From: Oscillospiraceae bacterium
GTDB taxonomy: Bacteria > Bacillota > Clostridia > Oscillospirales > Oscillospiraceae
Direction: 5' to 3'
DNA length: 63,650 nucleotides
Assembly: GCA_017622995.1 (NCBI GenBank)
Contig: JAGAQA010000017.1
Location: 1 to 63,650 of the forward strand
Numbering within the stretch: the first letter of the stretch is position 1; every line of letters begins with the position of its first letter. This document shows positions 25,864 through 34,121 of the stretch, in pieces. The translations under genes were made by a program, and so were the position numbers. A model generated the notes under the pieces. It did no database searches and was not told where the DNA came from. It was given only the letters and a program-made list of their open reading frames with translations.

Positions 25864-26691
25864 ATGGCGGACTGCACCAAGCAGGGCTTTTTGTCGGAGA
25901 ACTTCAGGCTCTTCCATCTGACCTCCCCCAGTGGGGTTACCACAGAGCTCCATTACCACGAATTCTGCAAAATTCTGTTTCTCCTGCGGGGCAGGGGCGA
26001 ATATCTGATTGACGGAAAGCTCTACCGGCTCCTGCCGGGAGACATTGTGCTGCTGAAGGCCGGCAGCGTCCACCGGGCCATGCTGTCCCCGGAGGAACCC
26101 TATGAGCGGATCATTCTGTATGTGCTGCCGGACTATCTCCAAAAGCTATCCGGTGAGGCATCGGATCTCATTTCCCTTTTTTCCCCATCTCAGGTGCTGC
26201 GGCCCAGGGAGGACCGGCTTTCCCGGCTGGCCCTTCGTCTGGAACAGGACCTGCAAGGGGAGGCCTTCGGCAAGGCGCTTCTTTGCCGGGCGGATTTTCT
26301 GAAGCTGTGTGTCTATTTGGGCAGAGCTCTGGCTTCCTCCGCCGTTACCGCAAAGCCCCTGCCCCCCAGGGATCCACGGGTGCAGCAGATCCTTGGCTAT
26401 CTGGATGATCACATCACCGAGGACATCACCATCGATCAGCTTGCCAATCGGTTTTTTCTCAGCAAGTACCACATGATGCGCCTTTTCCGGACGGAAACCG
26501 GCATTTCCATTCACCAGTACATCACTCAGAAGCGACTGCTGCTGGCCAGAAGCTATCTCGCTTCAGGTATGCGGGCCACGGAGAGCTGCTACCGCAGCGG
26601 CTTCGGCAGCTATTCCTCCTTCACCCGTGCCTGCAAAAAGCTCCTTGGCACCACCCCCACCGGAAGGGGCGGGGAAGCATTTGAGGAGTAA
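25864..26691 (+). CDS. AraC-family transcriptional regulator
   Basis: 275 residues. N-terminal cupin-type sensor (about 20-110: ELHYHEFCKILFLLRGRGEYLIDGKLYRLLPGDIVLLKAGSVH) and a C-terminal double helix-turn-helix (about 180-272: ITIDQLANRFFLSKYHMMRLFRTETG and ESCYRSGFGSYSSFTRACKKLLG). ATG 25864 has AGGAGGG upstream; the open frame continues much further upstream without a start signal. Divergent from the symporter gene, its likely target. Confidence 0.93.
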   Translation: MADCTKQGFLSENFRLFHLTSPSGVTTELHYHEFCKILFLLRGRGEYLIDGKLYRLLPGDIVLLKAGSVHRAMLSPEEPYERIILYVLPDYLQKLSGEASDLISLFSPSQVLRPREDRLSRLALRLEQDLQGEAFGKALLCRADFLKLCVYLGRALASSAVTAKPLPPRDPRVQQILGYLDDHITEDITIDQLANRFFLSKYHMMRLFRTETGISIHQYITQKRLLLARSYLASGMRATESCYRSGFGSYSSFTRACKKLLGTTPTGRGGEAFEE

Positions 26692-26738
26692 CGGATGGGG
26701 AACCATTCCGCTGCTTTATTCATATTAGGATGCTTTCA

Positions 26739-27065
26739 CGAACGAAGCCCTCTCCTGGGAGAGGGTGGCCCCGAAGGGGGCGGGTGTGGGGCGGTATCCG
26801 GTTGAGCATTTGAGCTCTTTGGGCGCAATGCGCCCTTGGCTCTCCCCCTGGGAGAGCTGGTACGGCATCTGCCGTGACTGGGAGGAGATCCCGGGTGCGG
26901 CCCCCTCTCCGCCCCAGTGCGTACTACTTCTGCACCGCTTCTTATGGGAGAGGCGAGGGCGTTATCTAAGTTTCCAGCTGCTGCCGCCCCACATCCGTCT
27001 CGCCCTTATGGGCGAGCCACCTTCTCCCAGGAGAAGGCTTTGCGTTTCTTAATGAGCTAAATCCC
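26739..27065 (+). repeat. Family B long element, copy 1
   Basis: About 327 bp, from CGAACGAAGCCCTCTCCTGG to TTTCTTAATGAGCTAAATCCC. The ends are imperfect inverted repeats of about 60 bases (AAGCCYTCTCCTGGGAGARG, then GGCGGG-TGTGGG). Internal hairpins include TTTGGGCGCAATGCGCCC. No coding frame that I can support. It is the same element as the two copies flanking the bsh gene. Confidence 0.85.
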
Positions 27066-27186
27066 TCTTTTTGCATTTTTCTCCATTTTTGTCTACTTGT
27101 TATGTTTACTTCCTTTTTCTTCATTTTGTTACACTTCCGCTTCTCACGCTTTCCAATCTTGCATCTTTCTGCATTTTTCACAAAAT

Positions 27187-27380
27187 TTCTCCACAGGTCT
27201 TTTACAACCTGTGGAAATTTCTTTTCGGTTTTCCAGGGGGTTCTGTTTATAACCGTTGGCTCTATTCTTCTTTTATGCACCTGATTGTATGATTATCATG
27301 CTTATTTTTGAATTATCCACTGCTTTCAACATTTTTCCACAAAAATTATCCACAACTGTGGATACAGTTGTGGATAATTT
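27187..27380. promoter_or_regulatory. DnaA-box cluster with a perfect 38-base palindrome
   Basis: AT-rich tract with seven DnaA-box-like nonamers: TTCTCCACA (27187), TGTGGAAAT (27210), TTATCCACT (27313), TTTTCCACA (27333), TTATCCACA (27346), TGTGGATAC (27357), TGTGGATAA (27369). The last three lie in a perfect 17-bp inverted repeat (27343-27359 and 27364-27380, loop GGAT). On the minus strand the palindrome is followed by TTTTTG, so it may also terminate the nfn operon. The rest of 27066-27410 is T-rich without genes. Confidence 0.7.
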
Positions 27381-27410
27381 CACTATTTGATATTTCTTTT
27401 TACCGTTTTG

Positions 27411-28793
27411 TTACTTGCTGAGGTAAGCATCAATGGCGGCTGCGCCCTTCTTGCCCGCGCCCATGGCCAGAATGACGGTGGCTGCGCCGGTAACGGCATC
27501 GCCGCCGGCGAACACGCCCTCACGGGTGGTCATCTCGTTTTCGTTGACAATCAGGCAGCCCTTCTTGTTGGTGTCCAGGCCGGGGGTGGTGGAACGGATC
27601 AGGGGGTTGGGGCTGGTGCCCAGGGCCATGATCACGGTATCCACATCCAGCACGAACTCGCTGCCGGGAACCTCCACGGGACGGCGGCGGCCGGAGGCGT
27701 CAGGCTCACCCAGCTCCATACGGATGCACTTGATGCCGCAGACACGGCCATCCTCATCGCCCAGGATTTCCACAGGGTTGCACAGGGTCTTGAACTCGAT
27801 GCCCTCTTCCTTGGCGTGGTGCTGCTCCTCCTTACGGGCGGGCATTTCGGCCTCGCCCCGGCGGTAGACGATGTACACGTGCTCGGCACCCAGACGCATG
27901 GCGCAGCGGGCGCCGTCCATGGCCACGTTGCCGCCGCCCACAACGGCTACGGCCTTGGACTTGATCACAGGGGTATCGGAGTCGGGATCGTAGGCCTTCA
28001 TCAGATTGGTACGGGTCAGGTACTCGTTGGCGGACAGCACACCCTTCAGGGACTCGCCGGGGATGTGCATGAACATGGGCAGGCCCGCGCCGGAGCCTAC
28101 AAACACAGCCTGGTAGCCCATCTCAAACAGCTCGTCGATGGTCAGCACCCGGCCGATGACCATGTTGGTCATGACCTTCACGCCCTGAGCCTCCAGCTTC
28201 TTGACCTCGTTGGCAACGATGGACTTGGGAAGACGGAACTCGGGGATGCCGTAGACCAGCACGCCGCCGGCGGTGTGCAAGGCCTCAAAAATGCTGACCT
28301 CATAGCCCTTCTTCGCCAGATCGCTGGCAGCGGTGAGACCGGCAGGGCCAGAGCCCACCACGGCAACCTTCTTGCCGTTGGAGGGAACCTTCTCCGGCAT
28401 GGCGTTTACGTTCTCCCGATACCAGTCGGCAACAAAACGCTCCAGGCGGCCGATGGCAACAGGCTCACCCTTGATGCCCCGGACACACTTGCTCTCGCAC
28501 TGGGTCTCCTGGGGGCAGACACGGCCGGAAAGGGCCGGCAGGGCATTGGTGGAGGTGATGATCTCATAGGCAGCCTTGAAGTCACCCTCGGCTACCTTCT
28601 TGATAAACTCGGGGATGCGCACGTTAACCGGGCAGCCTTCCACGCACTTGGGGTTCTTACAGTTCAGGCATCTGCCTGCCTCTTCCTTGGCCATTTCTTC
28701 GGTATAGCCCAGGGCAACCTCCTGAAAGTTCCGGGCACGGACCTTGGGATCCTGCTCGGGCATGGGGGTTTTGGTCAGAGTCATATTCGCCAT
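27411..28793 (-). CDS. nfnB: NADPH-ferredoxin transhydrogenase large subunit (NfnB / GltD-like)
   Basis: Flavoprotein of the glutamate synthase beta-subunit family. Cysteines for two [4Fe-4S] clusters are at C42/C45/C50/C54 (CLNCKNPKCVEGC) and C93/C99/C103 (CPQETQCESKC). Two Rossmann motifs follow: VVGSGPAGLTAASDLAKKG for FAD (about 149-167) and VVGGGNVAMDGARCA for NADP(H) (about 286-300). At 460 residues, and directly downstream of a partner FAD/NAD-binding subunit, it fits NfnB of the bifurcating complex better than a GltD, since no gltB is present. Confidence 0.88.
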   Translation of the reverse strand: MANMTLTKTPMPEQDPKVRARNFQEVALGYTEEMAKEEAGRCLNCKNPKCVEGCPVNVRIPEFIKKVAEGDFKAAYEIITSTNALPALSGRVCPQETQCESKCVRGIKGEPVAIGRLERFVADWYRENVNAMPEKVPSNGKKVAVVGSGPAGLTAASDLAKKGYEVSIFEALHTAGGVLVYGIPEFRLPKSIVANEVKKLEAQGVKVMTNMVIGRVLTIDELFEMGYQAVFVGSGAGLPMFMHIPGESLKGVLSANEYLTRTNLMKAYDPDSDTPVIKSKAVAVVGGGNVAMDGARCAMRLGAEHVYIVYRRGEAEMPARKEEQHHAKEEGIEFKTLCNPVEILGDEDGRVCGIKCIRMELGEPDASGRRRPVEVPGSEFVLDVDTVIMALGTSPNPLIRSTTPGLDTNKKGCLIVNENEMTTREGVFAGGDAVTGAATVILAMGAGKKGAAAIDAYLSK

Positions 28794-28807
28794 TTCCGTT
28801 TTCCTCC

Positions 28808-29662
28808 TTACTTGATGAGGGCCTTGCCCATGGCTTCCATCCGGCAGACATGATCCTTGGCAACCTCAGCCTCACGCTCCCGGTAGATGCCGTTGCGGCT
28901 CATAAGCTCTGCGTAATCCACCTTGTGACCGTCGAACTCGGGGCCGTCCACGCAGGCGAACTTGGTCTCGCCGCCCACGGTGACCCGGCAGCCGCCGCAC
29001 ATACCGGTGCCGTCCACCATAATGGGGTTCAGGGAGACCACAGTATGTACGCCGAAGGGCTCGGTGGTCTTGCTGACAAACTTCATCATGGGCACGGGGC
29101 CGATGGCCAGAACCTCATCGTACTGGACGCCGCTTTCCAGCAGGGCCTGCAGCTTCACGGTGCCGAAGCCCTTTTCGCCGTAGGAGCCGTCGTCGGTCAT
29201 CAGGTACAGGTGATCGGAGCAGGCGCGGAATTCGTCCTCCAGAATCACGATGTCCTTGGTCCGGAAGCCGATGATCACATCCACCTCTGCGCCGGCTTCC
29301 TTAAAAGCCACGGCAGCAGGCAGGGCGATGGCGCAGCCAACACCGCCGCCAACCACGCAGACCCGCTTCTTGCCCTCCACATCGGTGGGCTTGCCCAGAG
29401 GGCCCACGAAGTCTCGGATGTAATCGCCCTCGTTCAGCGCGCCCAGAGCCTTGGTGGAGAAACCAACCTTCTGGAAAATAATGGTTACAGTGCCCTTCTC
29501 CCGGTCGTAACCGGCAATGGTCAGGGGAACACGCTCACTCTGCTCGTCAATGCGGAAGATGATGAACTGCCCGGCCTTTGCCTTCTTGGCAACAAAGGGG
29601 GCCTCGATCTCCATCAGCGTGACGGCATCGTTCAGCTCTTTCTTTCGAACGATCTTATACAT
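28808..29662 (-). CDS. nfnA: NfnA-type FAD/NAD-binding [2Fe-2S] subunit
   Basis: 284 residues, dihydroorotate dehydrogenase electron-transfer (PyrK-like) family. The FAD domain (about 1-100) has RVPLTIAGYD. An NAD-binding part follows (VCVVGGGVGCAIALPAA), and the C-terminal [2Fe-2S] cysteines are in GTGMCGGCRVTVGG and KFACVDGPEF. Start ATG 29662 has AAAGGATGG upstream and begins MYKIVRKKEL; an upstream in-frame codon lies across the promoter at 29744-29772 and is excluded. Partners NfnB in reversible electron bifurcation between NADPH, NADH and ferredoxin. Confidence 0.88.
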   Translation of the reverse strand: MYKIVRKKELNDAVTLMEIEAPFVAKKAKAGQFIIFRIDEQSERVPLTIAGYDREKGTVTIIFQKVGFSTKALGALNEGDYIRDFVGPLGKPTDVEGKKRVCVVGGGVGCAIALPAAVAFKEAGAEVDVIIGFRTKDIVILEDEFRACSDHLYLMTDDGSYGEKGFGTVKLQALLESGVQYDEVLAIGPVPMMKFVSKTTEPFGVHTVVSLNPIMVDGTGMCGGCRVTVGGETKFACVDGPEFDGHKVDYAELMSRNGIYREREAEVAKDHVCRMEAMGKALIK

Positions 29663-29743
29663 AACGCAACCATCCTTTAATAGAATATCCATTACATTTG
29701 AGATAGGACAGGCGTTTTCAGCCCATTCGATCTCATTGTACTC

Positions 29744-29772
29744 ATTATAAATTCTTTTGGAGCATTTGTCAA
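29744..29772 (-). promoter_or_regulatory. Consensus SigA promoter of nfnAB
   Basis: Minus strand TTGACA (29767-29772), a 17-base spacer, TATAAT (29744-29749): a full match to the vegetative consensus. Leader of about 75 bases to the nfnA ATG. Confidence 0.92.
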
Positions 29773-29805
29773 AACAATTCTTCATATTTTGGCAATTCCT
29801 ACTAT

Positions 29806-29834
29806 TTTAAAGGCCGCCCCGGTGAGGGCGGCCC
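29806..29834 (-). terminator. Terminator of mscL
   Basis: GGCCGCCC / GGGCGGCC (29812-29819 and 29826-29833), followed on the minus strand by TTTAAAA. Nine bases past the mscL stop codon. Confidence 0.8.
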
Positions 29835-29842
29835 TGTTGGTA

Positions 29843-30307
29843 TTATTTCTGTTTCAGCAGATCCCGAATCTCGGTGAGCAGCAGCTCTTCCTTGGTAGGC
29901 TCGGGTTCGGCAGGGGTTTCCGCGGCTGCCGCTTCCGCTTCCTTCTTCTTTCCGGCCTCGCTGAGCTTGTTGAGGCCCTTCACCAGGAAGAACACCACCA
30001 GTGCCAGAATCAGGAAGTTGATAATGGCGGAGATGAAATTGCCGTAGTTCAGGGTATTCAGAATTACGTTGCCGTTTTCATCCAGCTTTTCAGCAAAGAG
30101 CCGGGGCAGGGTGAGCTTCATTTCGGAAAAATCCACGCCGCCGATGAAGATGGACACGATGGGCATGATCACATCGTCGGTCAGGCTCTTGGTAATGCCG
30201 GAGAAGGCGGCGCCGATGATGGTACCAACGGCCAGAGCCATGGCGTTGCCCTTGATGGCAAAAGCGGTGAATTCATCCCACCAGCCGGGTTTTTTAAGCT
30301 TGTTCAT
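29843..30307 (-). CDS. mscL: Large-conductance mechanosensitive channel MscL
   Basis: Tension-gated pentameric emergency valve. 154 residues. N-terminal helix and first membrane helix (FAIKGNAMALAVGTIIGAAFSGITKSLTDDVIMPIVS), a periplasmic loop, a second membrane helix (AIINFLILALVVFFLVKGLNKL) and a charged cytoplasmic helix. ATG 30307 (MNKLKKPGWW) has GAAAGGATG upstream. Single-gene unit with its own terminator. Confidence 0.95.
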   Translation of the reverse strand: MNKLKKPGWWDEFTAFAIKGNAMALAVGTIIGAAFSGITKSLTDDVIMPIVSIFIGGVDFSEMKLTLPRLFAEKLDENGNVILNTLNYGNFISAIINFLILALVVFFLVKGLNKLSEAGKKKEAEAAAAETPAEPEPTKEELLLTEIRDLLKQK

Positions 30308-30350
30308 AGTAACATCCTTTCTGATGATGCCGTTCATCTTGTCGTGAAAT

Positions 30351-30436
30351 GACAATTGAAAATTGACAGTTGACAATTATGGTATCCCTTCGGGATTTTT
30401 TAATCATCTCCGGAGGGGATTCCTTCATTGTCAATT
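30351..30436. repeat. Family A dispersed element, short copy 3
   Basis: Termini as in the other copies but with a very short core: ATCCCTTCGGGAT, a few Ts, ATCTCCGGAGGGGAT. It fills the gap between serS and mscL. Confidence 0.8.
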
Positions 30437-30468
30437 CGATTTCAGATCATCCTGTATTTCACAAATTC

Positions 30469-31755
30469 TTACTTCTTCTCAATTACTTCCAGGCCGCCCA
30501 GGTACTTGCGCAGCACTTCGGGCACCACCACGGAGCCGTCGGCTCTCTGGTTCTGCTCCACCATAGCCGGGAAAATTCGGGAGGTGGCCAGACCGGAGCC
30601 GTTCAGGGTGTGCATGAATTCGATCTTGCCGTCGGCGCGGCGGAACCGCATATTGCCCCGGCGGGCCTGATAATCTCTGGCGTTGGATACGGAGGAAACT
30701 TCCTTGTAGCCGTTCATGGAGGGAATCTGGATTTCAATGTCGTAGGTCCGGGCCATGGAAGCGGAGCAGTCACCGGCAGCCAGCTTTACGGTACGGAAGT
30801 GGAAGCCCAGGCCCTTCACCAGATTTTCTGCCTTGTGGACCAGCTCCTCAAAGGCGGCATCGGAATCCTCCGGGCGGGTGAACTGGAACATTTCCACCTT
30901 GTTGAACTGATGGCCCCGAACCATACCCCGCTCGTCGGCACGGTGAGAACCGGCTTCCCGGCGGAAGCAGGGGGTGTAGGCAAAGAACTTCTTGGGCAGA
31001 TCCGCCTCGGTGAGGATCTCATCCCGGTAGATGGAGGCCAGGGCGGCCTCTGCGGTGGGCAGCATGTAGTGCACCCGATCATCGGTGGGGTTGGCGATCT
31101 TGTAGACCTCGTCCGCAAACTTGGGGAACTGACCGGCGGTTTCGCCGCACTGGTACTCCAGCATATGGGGCGGCAGGATAAACTCATAGCCGTCGGCAAT
31201 GTGGCAGTCGATGAAGTAGTTCAGCAGCGCCCACTCCAGTCTGGCGCCCAGACCGGTGTACATCCAGTTGCCCGTACCGGCCAGCTTGACGCCCCGCTCG
31301 TAGTCAATGAGGCCCAGATCCTGGCACAGATCCACATGGTGCTTGGGGGTGAAGTCGAACTTGTGGGGCTCGCCGAAATACTTGAGGGGCTGGTTGTTCT
31401 CCTTACCGCCGGGGAGCAGGTCCGGGTCCGGCAGGTTGGGCAGGCTCAGCATGGCGGTGCGGTATTCGGCCTGAACCTCGTCCAGCTTCTTGGCATCCTC
31501 GGCCATCTGGGCCTTCAGCTGTGCCATCTCGGCGAAAATGGGGGCAACGTCCTTTCCGGCCTTCTTCAACTGGGGGATTTCCTTGGAAACCTTGTTCTGC
31601 TGTGCCTTCAGACTCTCGGTGGCCGCGATCAGCTTCCGGCGCTGCTCGTCCAGCTCCAGAATCCGGTCTACGGTTGCGTCGCAGTCCACTTCCTTGGCCT
31701 TGAACCCGGCCTTGACTGCGTCGGGGTTTTCCTTAATGCGTTTGATGTCGATCAT
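30469..31755 (-). CDS. serS: Seryl-tRNA synthetase
   Basis: Class II aminoacyl-tRNA synthetase, 428 residues. The N-terminal antiparallel coiled-coil arm (about 25-100) binds the long variable arm of tRNA-Ser. The catalytic domain shows motif 2 (FAYTPCFRREAGSHRADERGMVRGHQF) and motif 3 (TSRIFPAMVEQNQRADGSVVVPEVLRKYLGG). It starts 17 bases after parB and there is no space for a T-box, so it is probably co-transcribed with parB. Confidence 0.97.
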   Translation of the reverse strand: MIDIKRIKENPDAVKAGFKAKEVDCDATVDRILELDEQRRKLIAATESLKAQQNKVSKEIPQLKKAGKDVAPIFAEMAQLKAQMAEDAKKLDEVQAEYRTAMLSLPNLPDPDLLPGGKENNQPLKYFGEPHKFDFTPKHHVDLCQDLGLIDYERGVKLAGTGNWMYTGLGARLEWALLNYFIDCHIADGYEFILPPHMLEYQCGETAGQFPKFADEVYKIANPTDDRVHYMLPTAEAALASIYRDEILTEADLPKKFFAYTPCFRREAGSHRADERGMVRGHQFNKVEMFQFTRPEDSDAAFEELVHKAENLVKGLGFHFRTVKLAAGDCSASMARTYDIEIQIPSMNGYKEVSSVSNARDYQARRGNMRFRRADGKIEFMHTLNGSGLATSRIFPAMVEQNQRADGSVVVPEVLRKYLGGLEVIEKK

Positions 31756-31772
31756 GTTTTCTTACCTCTTTT

Positions 31773-32633
31773 TCATTTTTGCAGTTTCATCAGGGCATCC
31801 AGCAGTACCTGCAGATCCTCCTGACCATAGAATTCCAATTCAAAATGGCCCTTGCGCTTACCGTTGACGATTTTGACTCCGCGACCCAGGTGCTTGCTGA
31901 GATTCTTTTCGCATTCGGCCACGTAATCCACTTCCAGTGTGACGGGGGGCTTCTTTTCCGGCTCCCTGGTCATGTTTTTGCAGAGCAGCTCGGCCTGACG
32001 GACGGACAGTCCCAGGGCGATGATCTTCTGAGCCGCTTCCAGCTGCTTCTTTTCATTCTTCAGCTGCAAAACCGCTCTGGCATGTCCCGCTGTCAGCAAG
32101 CCTTCCCGGAGCTTGTCCAAAACCGGTTGGCTCAGACCCAGCAGCCGCAAAGCGTTGGCCACGGCGGGCCGTGATTTTCCCACCCGGGCGGCAGCCTCTT
32201 CCTGGGTCATGCCGTATTCCCGGATCAGCGCATCGTAGCCCATGGCTTCTTCCACCGGGTTCAGGTCGGTGCGTTGGAGATTTTCGATGAGGGCCAGCTC
32301 CATGGCCTTTTTGTCGTCCGCCTCTACTACCACCACCGGCACCTCTGCCAGCTCTGCCAGGCGGGATGCCCGCCAACGGCGCTCGCCGGCGATGATCTGG
32401 TAGTAGCCGTTGGGCATTTCCCGTACAGTCAGGGGTTGAATGATGCCATGGGTCCGGATGGACTCGGCCAATTCTTCCAGCTCTTCCGGGTCAAAGTCCC
32501 GCCGGGGCTGATCCGGATTGGGCTCAATTTTGTGCAGCGGTAGAGTTTTGAGACCGCTCTGCACTGCCGGTTCCTCTGTAAAGTCTCCCAGCAGCGCCCC
32601 CAGGCCCTTTCCCAGGCCCTTTTGTGATGCCAT
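31773..32633 (-). CDS. parB: Chromosome partitioning protein ParB (Spo0J)
   Basis: CTPase that loads at parS and spreads as a clamp. 286 residues. An N-terminal basic start (GLGKGLGALLG), the CTP-binding ParB-N domain (about 30-115, with AGERRWRASRLA), a central helix-turn-helix for parS (about 125-195, TQEEAAARVGKSRPAVANALRLLGL) and a C-terminal dimer domain. Two perfect parS sites are 1 kb away, upstream of parA. Confidence 0.96.
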   Translation of the reverse strand: MASQKGLGKGLGALLGDFTEEPAVQSGLKTLPLHKIEPNPDQPRRDFDPEELEELAESIRTHGIIQPLTVREMPNGYYQIIAGERRWRASRLAELAEVPVVVVEADDKKAMELALIENLQRTDLNPVEEAMGYDALIREYGMTQEEAAARVGKSRPAVANALRLLGLSQPVLDKLREGLLTAGHARAVLQLKNEKKQLEAAQKIIALGLSVRQAELLCKNMTREPEKKPPVTLEVDYVAECEKNLSKHLGRGVKIVNGKRKGHFELEFYGQEDLQVLLDALMKLQK

Positions 32634-32652
32634 AGTATGCCTCCTTCATCGG

Positions 32653-32857
32653 CAATTGACAATTGACAGTTGAGAATTGACAGTTCTGATTGCCATTACA
32701 CCTTGTCATTGCGAGGCAGTGCGCACACTGCCGTGGTGACCGAAGGGAATACTCTTGAGTGCAATCTTACGTTTTTAGGTTCTCATGTAAAACCCACAAT
32801 TCTATTTCATATTCCCGAAGGGAATTCCATCATTGTCAATTATCCATTGTCAATTGT
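32653..32857. repeat. Family A element with a nested family C element, between parA and parB
   Basis: The outer ends are family A (CAATTGACAATTGAC on the left; TTCCCGAAGGGAA and TTGTCAATTG units on the right). Inside, from 32704, is a family C segment (TGTCATTGCGAGGCAGTGCG, then GTGGTGACCGAAGGGAAT). This nesting implies sequential insertion. It fills the 225-base gap between parA and parB. Confidence 0.8.
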
Positions 32858-32858
32858 T

Positions 32859-33614
32859 CTACAGTTTTTTAACTACTTCCTCTGCCATTTCCTTATAGGC
32901 CACGCTGCCCCTACTGAGCTTATCGTACGCCATCACCGGCAGGCCGTGGCTGGGTGCTTCCGCAAGGCGCACATTTCTTGGCACCACAGAGGTCAGAACC
33001 TTTCCCGGGAAGTGCCGCCGCACCTCCTGTGCCACCTGGGCGGAGAAGTTGGTCCGGCCATCGTACATGGTGAGCACCACGCAGAAGATTTCCAGTGCGG
33101 GGTTCAGCCTGCGTTTCACTGTCCGCAGGGTTGCCATCAGATCGCTGAGGCCTTCCAGCGCGTAGTATTCGCACTGCACAGGCACCAGAATCCCGTCCGC
33201 CGCGCAGAGGGCGTTGAGGGTCAGCAGCTCCAGTGACGGGGGGCAGTCCACAAAAATCACATCGTATTGGTCCTTCACCGGTTCCAGTGCCGCCTTCAGC
33301 TGATGCTCCCGGTCCGCGGCGCCGATCAGCTCCACACCGGCTCCGGCCAGATCCGGGGAGGAGGGCAGCACATCACCGAATCTGGTGCTGACAATGGCAC
33401 TTTCCGCCGGTATGCCGTTGATGGTCACATCGTAGCTGGAGTATTTCATTTTACGCTTGTCCACACCCATGCCGGATGTGGCATTGGCCTGTGGGTCAAA
33501 GTCGCAGAGCAGAACCTTTTTCCCAAGGTCGTTGAGGGCCGCCGTCAGATTGACAGCCGTCGTGGTCTTGCCCACGCCGCCCTTCTGATTGACGATGGCG
33601 ATTATTTTGCCCAT
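32859..33614 (-). CDS. parA: Chromosome partitioning ATPase ParA (Soj)
   Basis: Walker-type ATPase working with ParB in origin segregation. 251 residues. Deviant Walker A KGGVGKTTTA (11-20), with the signature lysine. Walker A' DFDPQANATSG and Walker B VIFVDCPPSL are present. Chromosomal Soj type without an N-terminal helix-turn-helix. Normally adjacent to parB; here a nested repeat separates them. Confidence 0.96.
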   Translation of the reverse strand: MGKIIAIVNQKGGVGKTTTAVNLTAALNDLGKKVLLCDFDPQANATSGMGVDKRKMKYSSYDVTINGIPAESAIVSTRFGDVLPSSPDLAGAGVELIGAADREHQLKAALEPVKDQYDVIFVDCPPSLELLTLNALCAADGILVPVQCEYYALEGLSDLMATLRTVKRRLNPALEIFCVVLTMYDGRTNFSAQVAQEVRRHFPGKVLTSVVPRNVRLAEAPSHGLPVMAYDKLSRGSVAYKEMAEEVVKKL

Positions 33615-33665
33615 TTCTTGCTCCTCTCATTCTCTCCGCAGACCATTTCCGGCTGCGGTTTTCTT

Positions 33666-33681
33666 TGTTTCACGTGAAACA
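33666..33681. promoter_or_regulatory. parS site 1
   Basis: TGTTTCACGTGAAACA, an exact 16-base match to the consensus centromere site, about 50 bases upstream of parA. Confidence 0.97.
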
Positions 33682-33712
33682 GTCTTCTCCAACCGGCTGT
33701 TCGTGCCGACTA

Positions 33713-33728
33713 TGTTTCACGTGAAACA
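33713..33728. promoter_or_regulatory. parS site 2
   Basis: A second exact TGTTTCACGTGAAACA, 47 bases (centre to centre) from site 1. It abuts the stop codon of the zinc-ribbon membrane protein gene. Confidence 0.97.
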
Positions 33729-34121
33729 TCATTCCATCGGCAGCGGATCCGTGGGAGACGTGGTGCCAACCGTGGAATAATTCTGGCCCAAAGCAGGCTT
33801 CTGCCGTCTCAGCATCAGATAGACACAGGCAGAAGACAAAAGCAGCAACAGCACGGAAAGCACGATTGTAAGAATTCGGTATTTGCGCAGCTGCTGCCTG
33901 GTTTGCGCCAGCTTCTCTTCCGTGGAGAGTCCACGCTTTTTCCCGGTGGATCTGCGGGAGGAGGACTCCCCTCTGCGGGGAAGCACCAGAACCGTATCAA
34001 AGGGAACGGGCTGTTTCTCCATTTCCCGGAGACAGTCCGGACAAAATGACTGTCCTTCTTCCACCTGGACCCCGCATTTCAGGCAATTCAAGCACTTCAC
34101 CCCCAAAAAAGAACGTTGCAC
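33729..34121 (-). CDS. Zinc-ribbon single-pass membrane protein, unknown
   Basis: Up to 130 residues. An N-terminal zinc ribbon (C13-x2-C16 ... C27-x2-C30, from the GTG at 34121) is followed by a basic linker (RRGESSSRRSTGKKRG) and one membrane helix at about 88-110 (ILTIVLSVLLLLLSSACVYLML). A short tail of about 20 residues follows. The start is uncertain: GTG 34121 or GTG 34100, neither with a strong RBS. Lies immediately upstream of parS and parA on the same strand. No function recognised. Confidence 0.75.
   Translation of the reverse strand: MQRSFLGVKCLNCLKCGVQVEEGQSFCPDCLREMEKQPVPFDTVLVLPRRGESSSRRSTGKKRGLSTEEKLAQTRQQLRKYRILTIVLSVLLLLLSSACVYLMLRRQKPALGQNYSTVGTTSPTDPLPME

Noticed and set aside
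27411-28793. Glutamate synthase small subunit (GltD)
   Set aside because: No large GltB subunit is present, and the gene follows an FAD/NAD/[2Fe-2S] subunit typical of NfnAB. The GltD name is a frequent family-level annotation.
28808-29785. Longer form of the NfnA subunit starting at 29785
   Set aside because: The extra 41 codons run through a full consensus promoter (29744-29772), and the internal ATG at 29662 has a good RBS.
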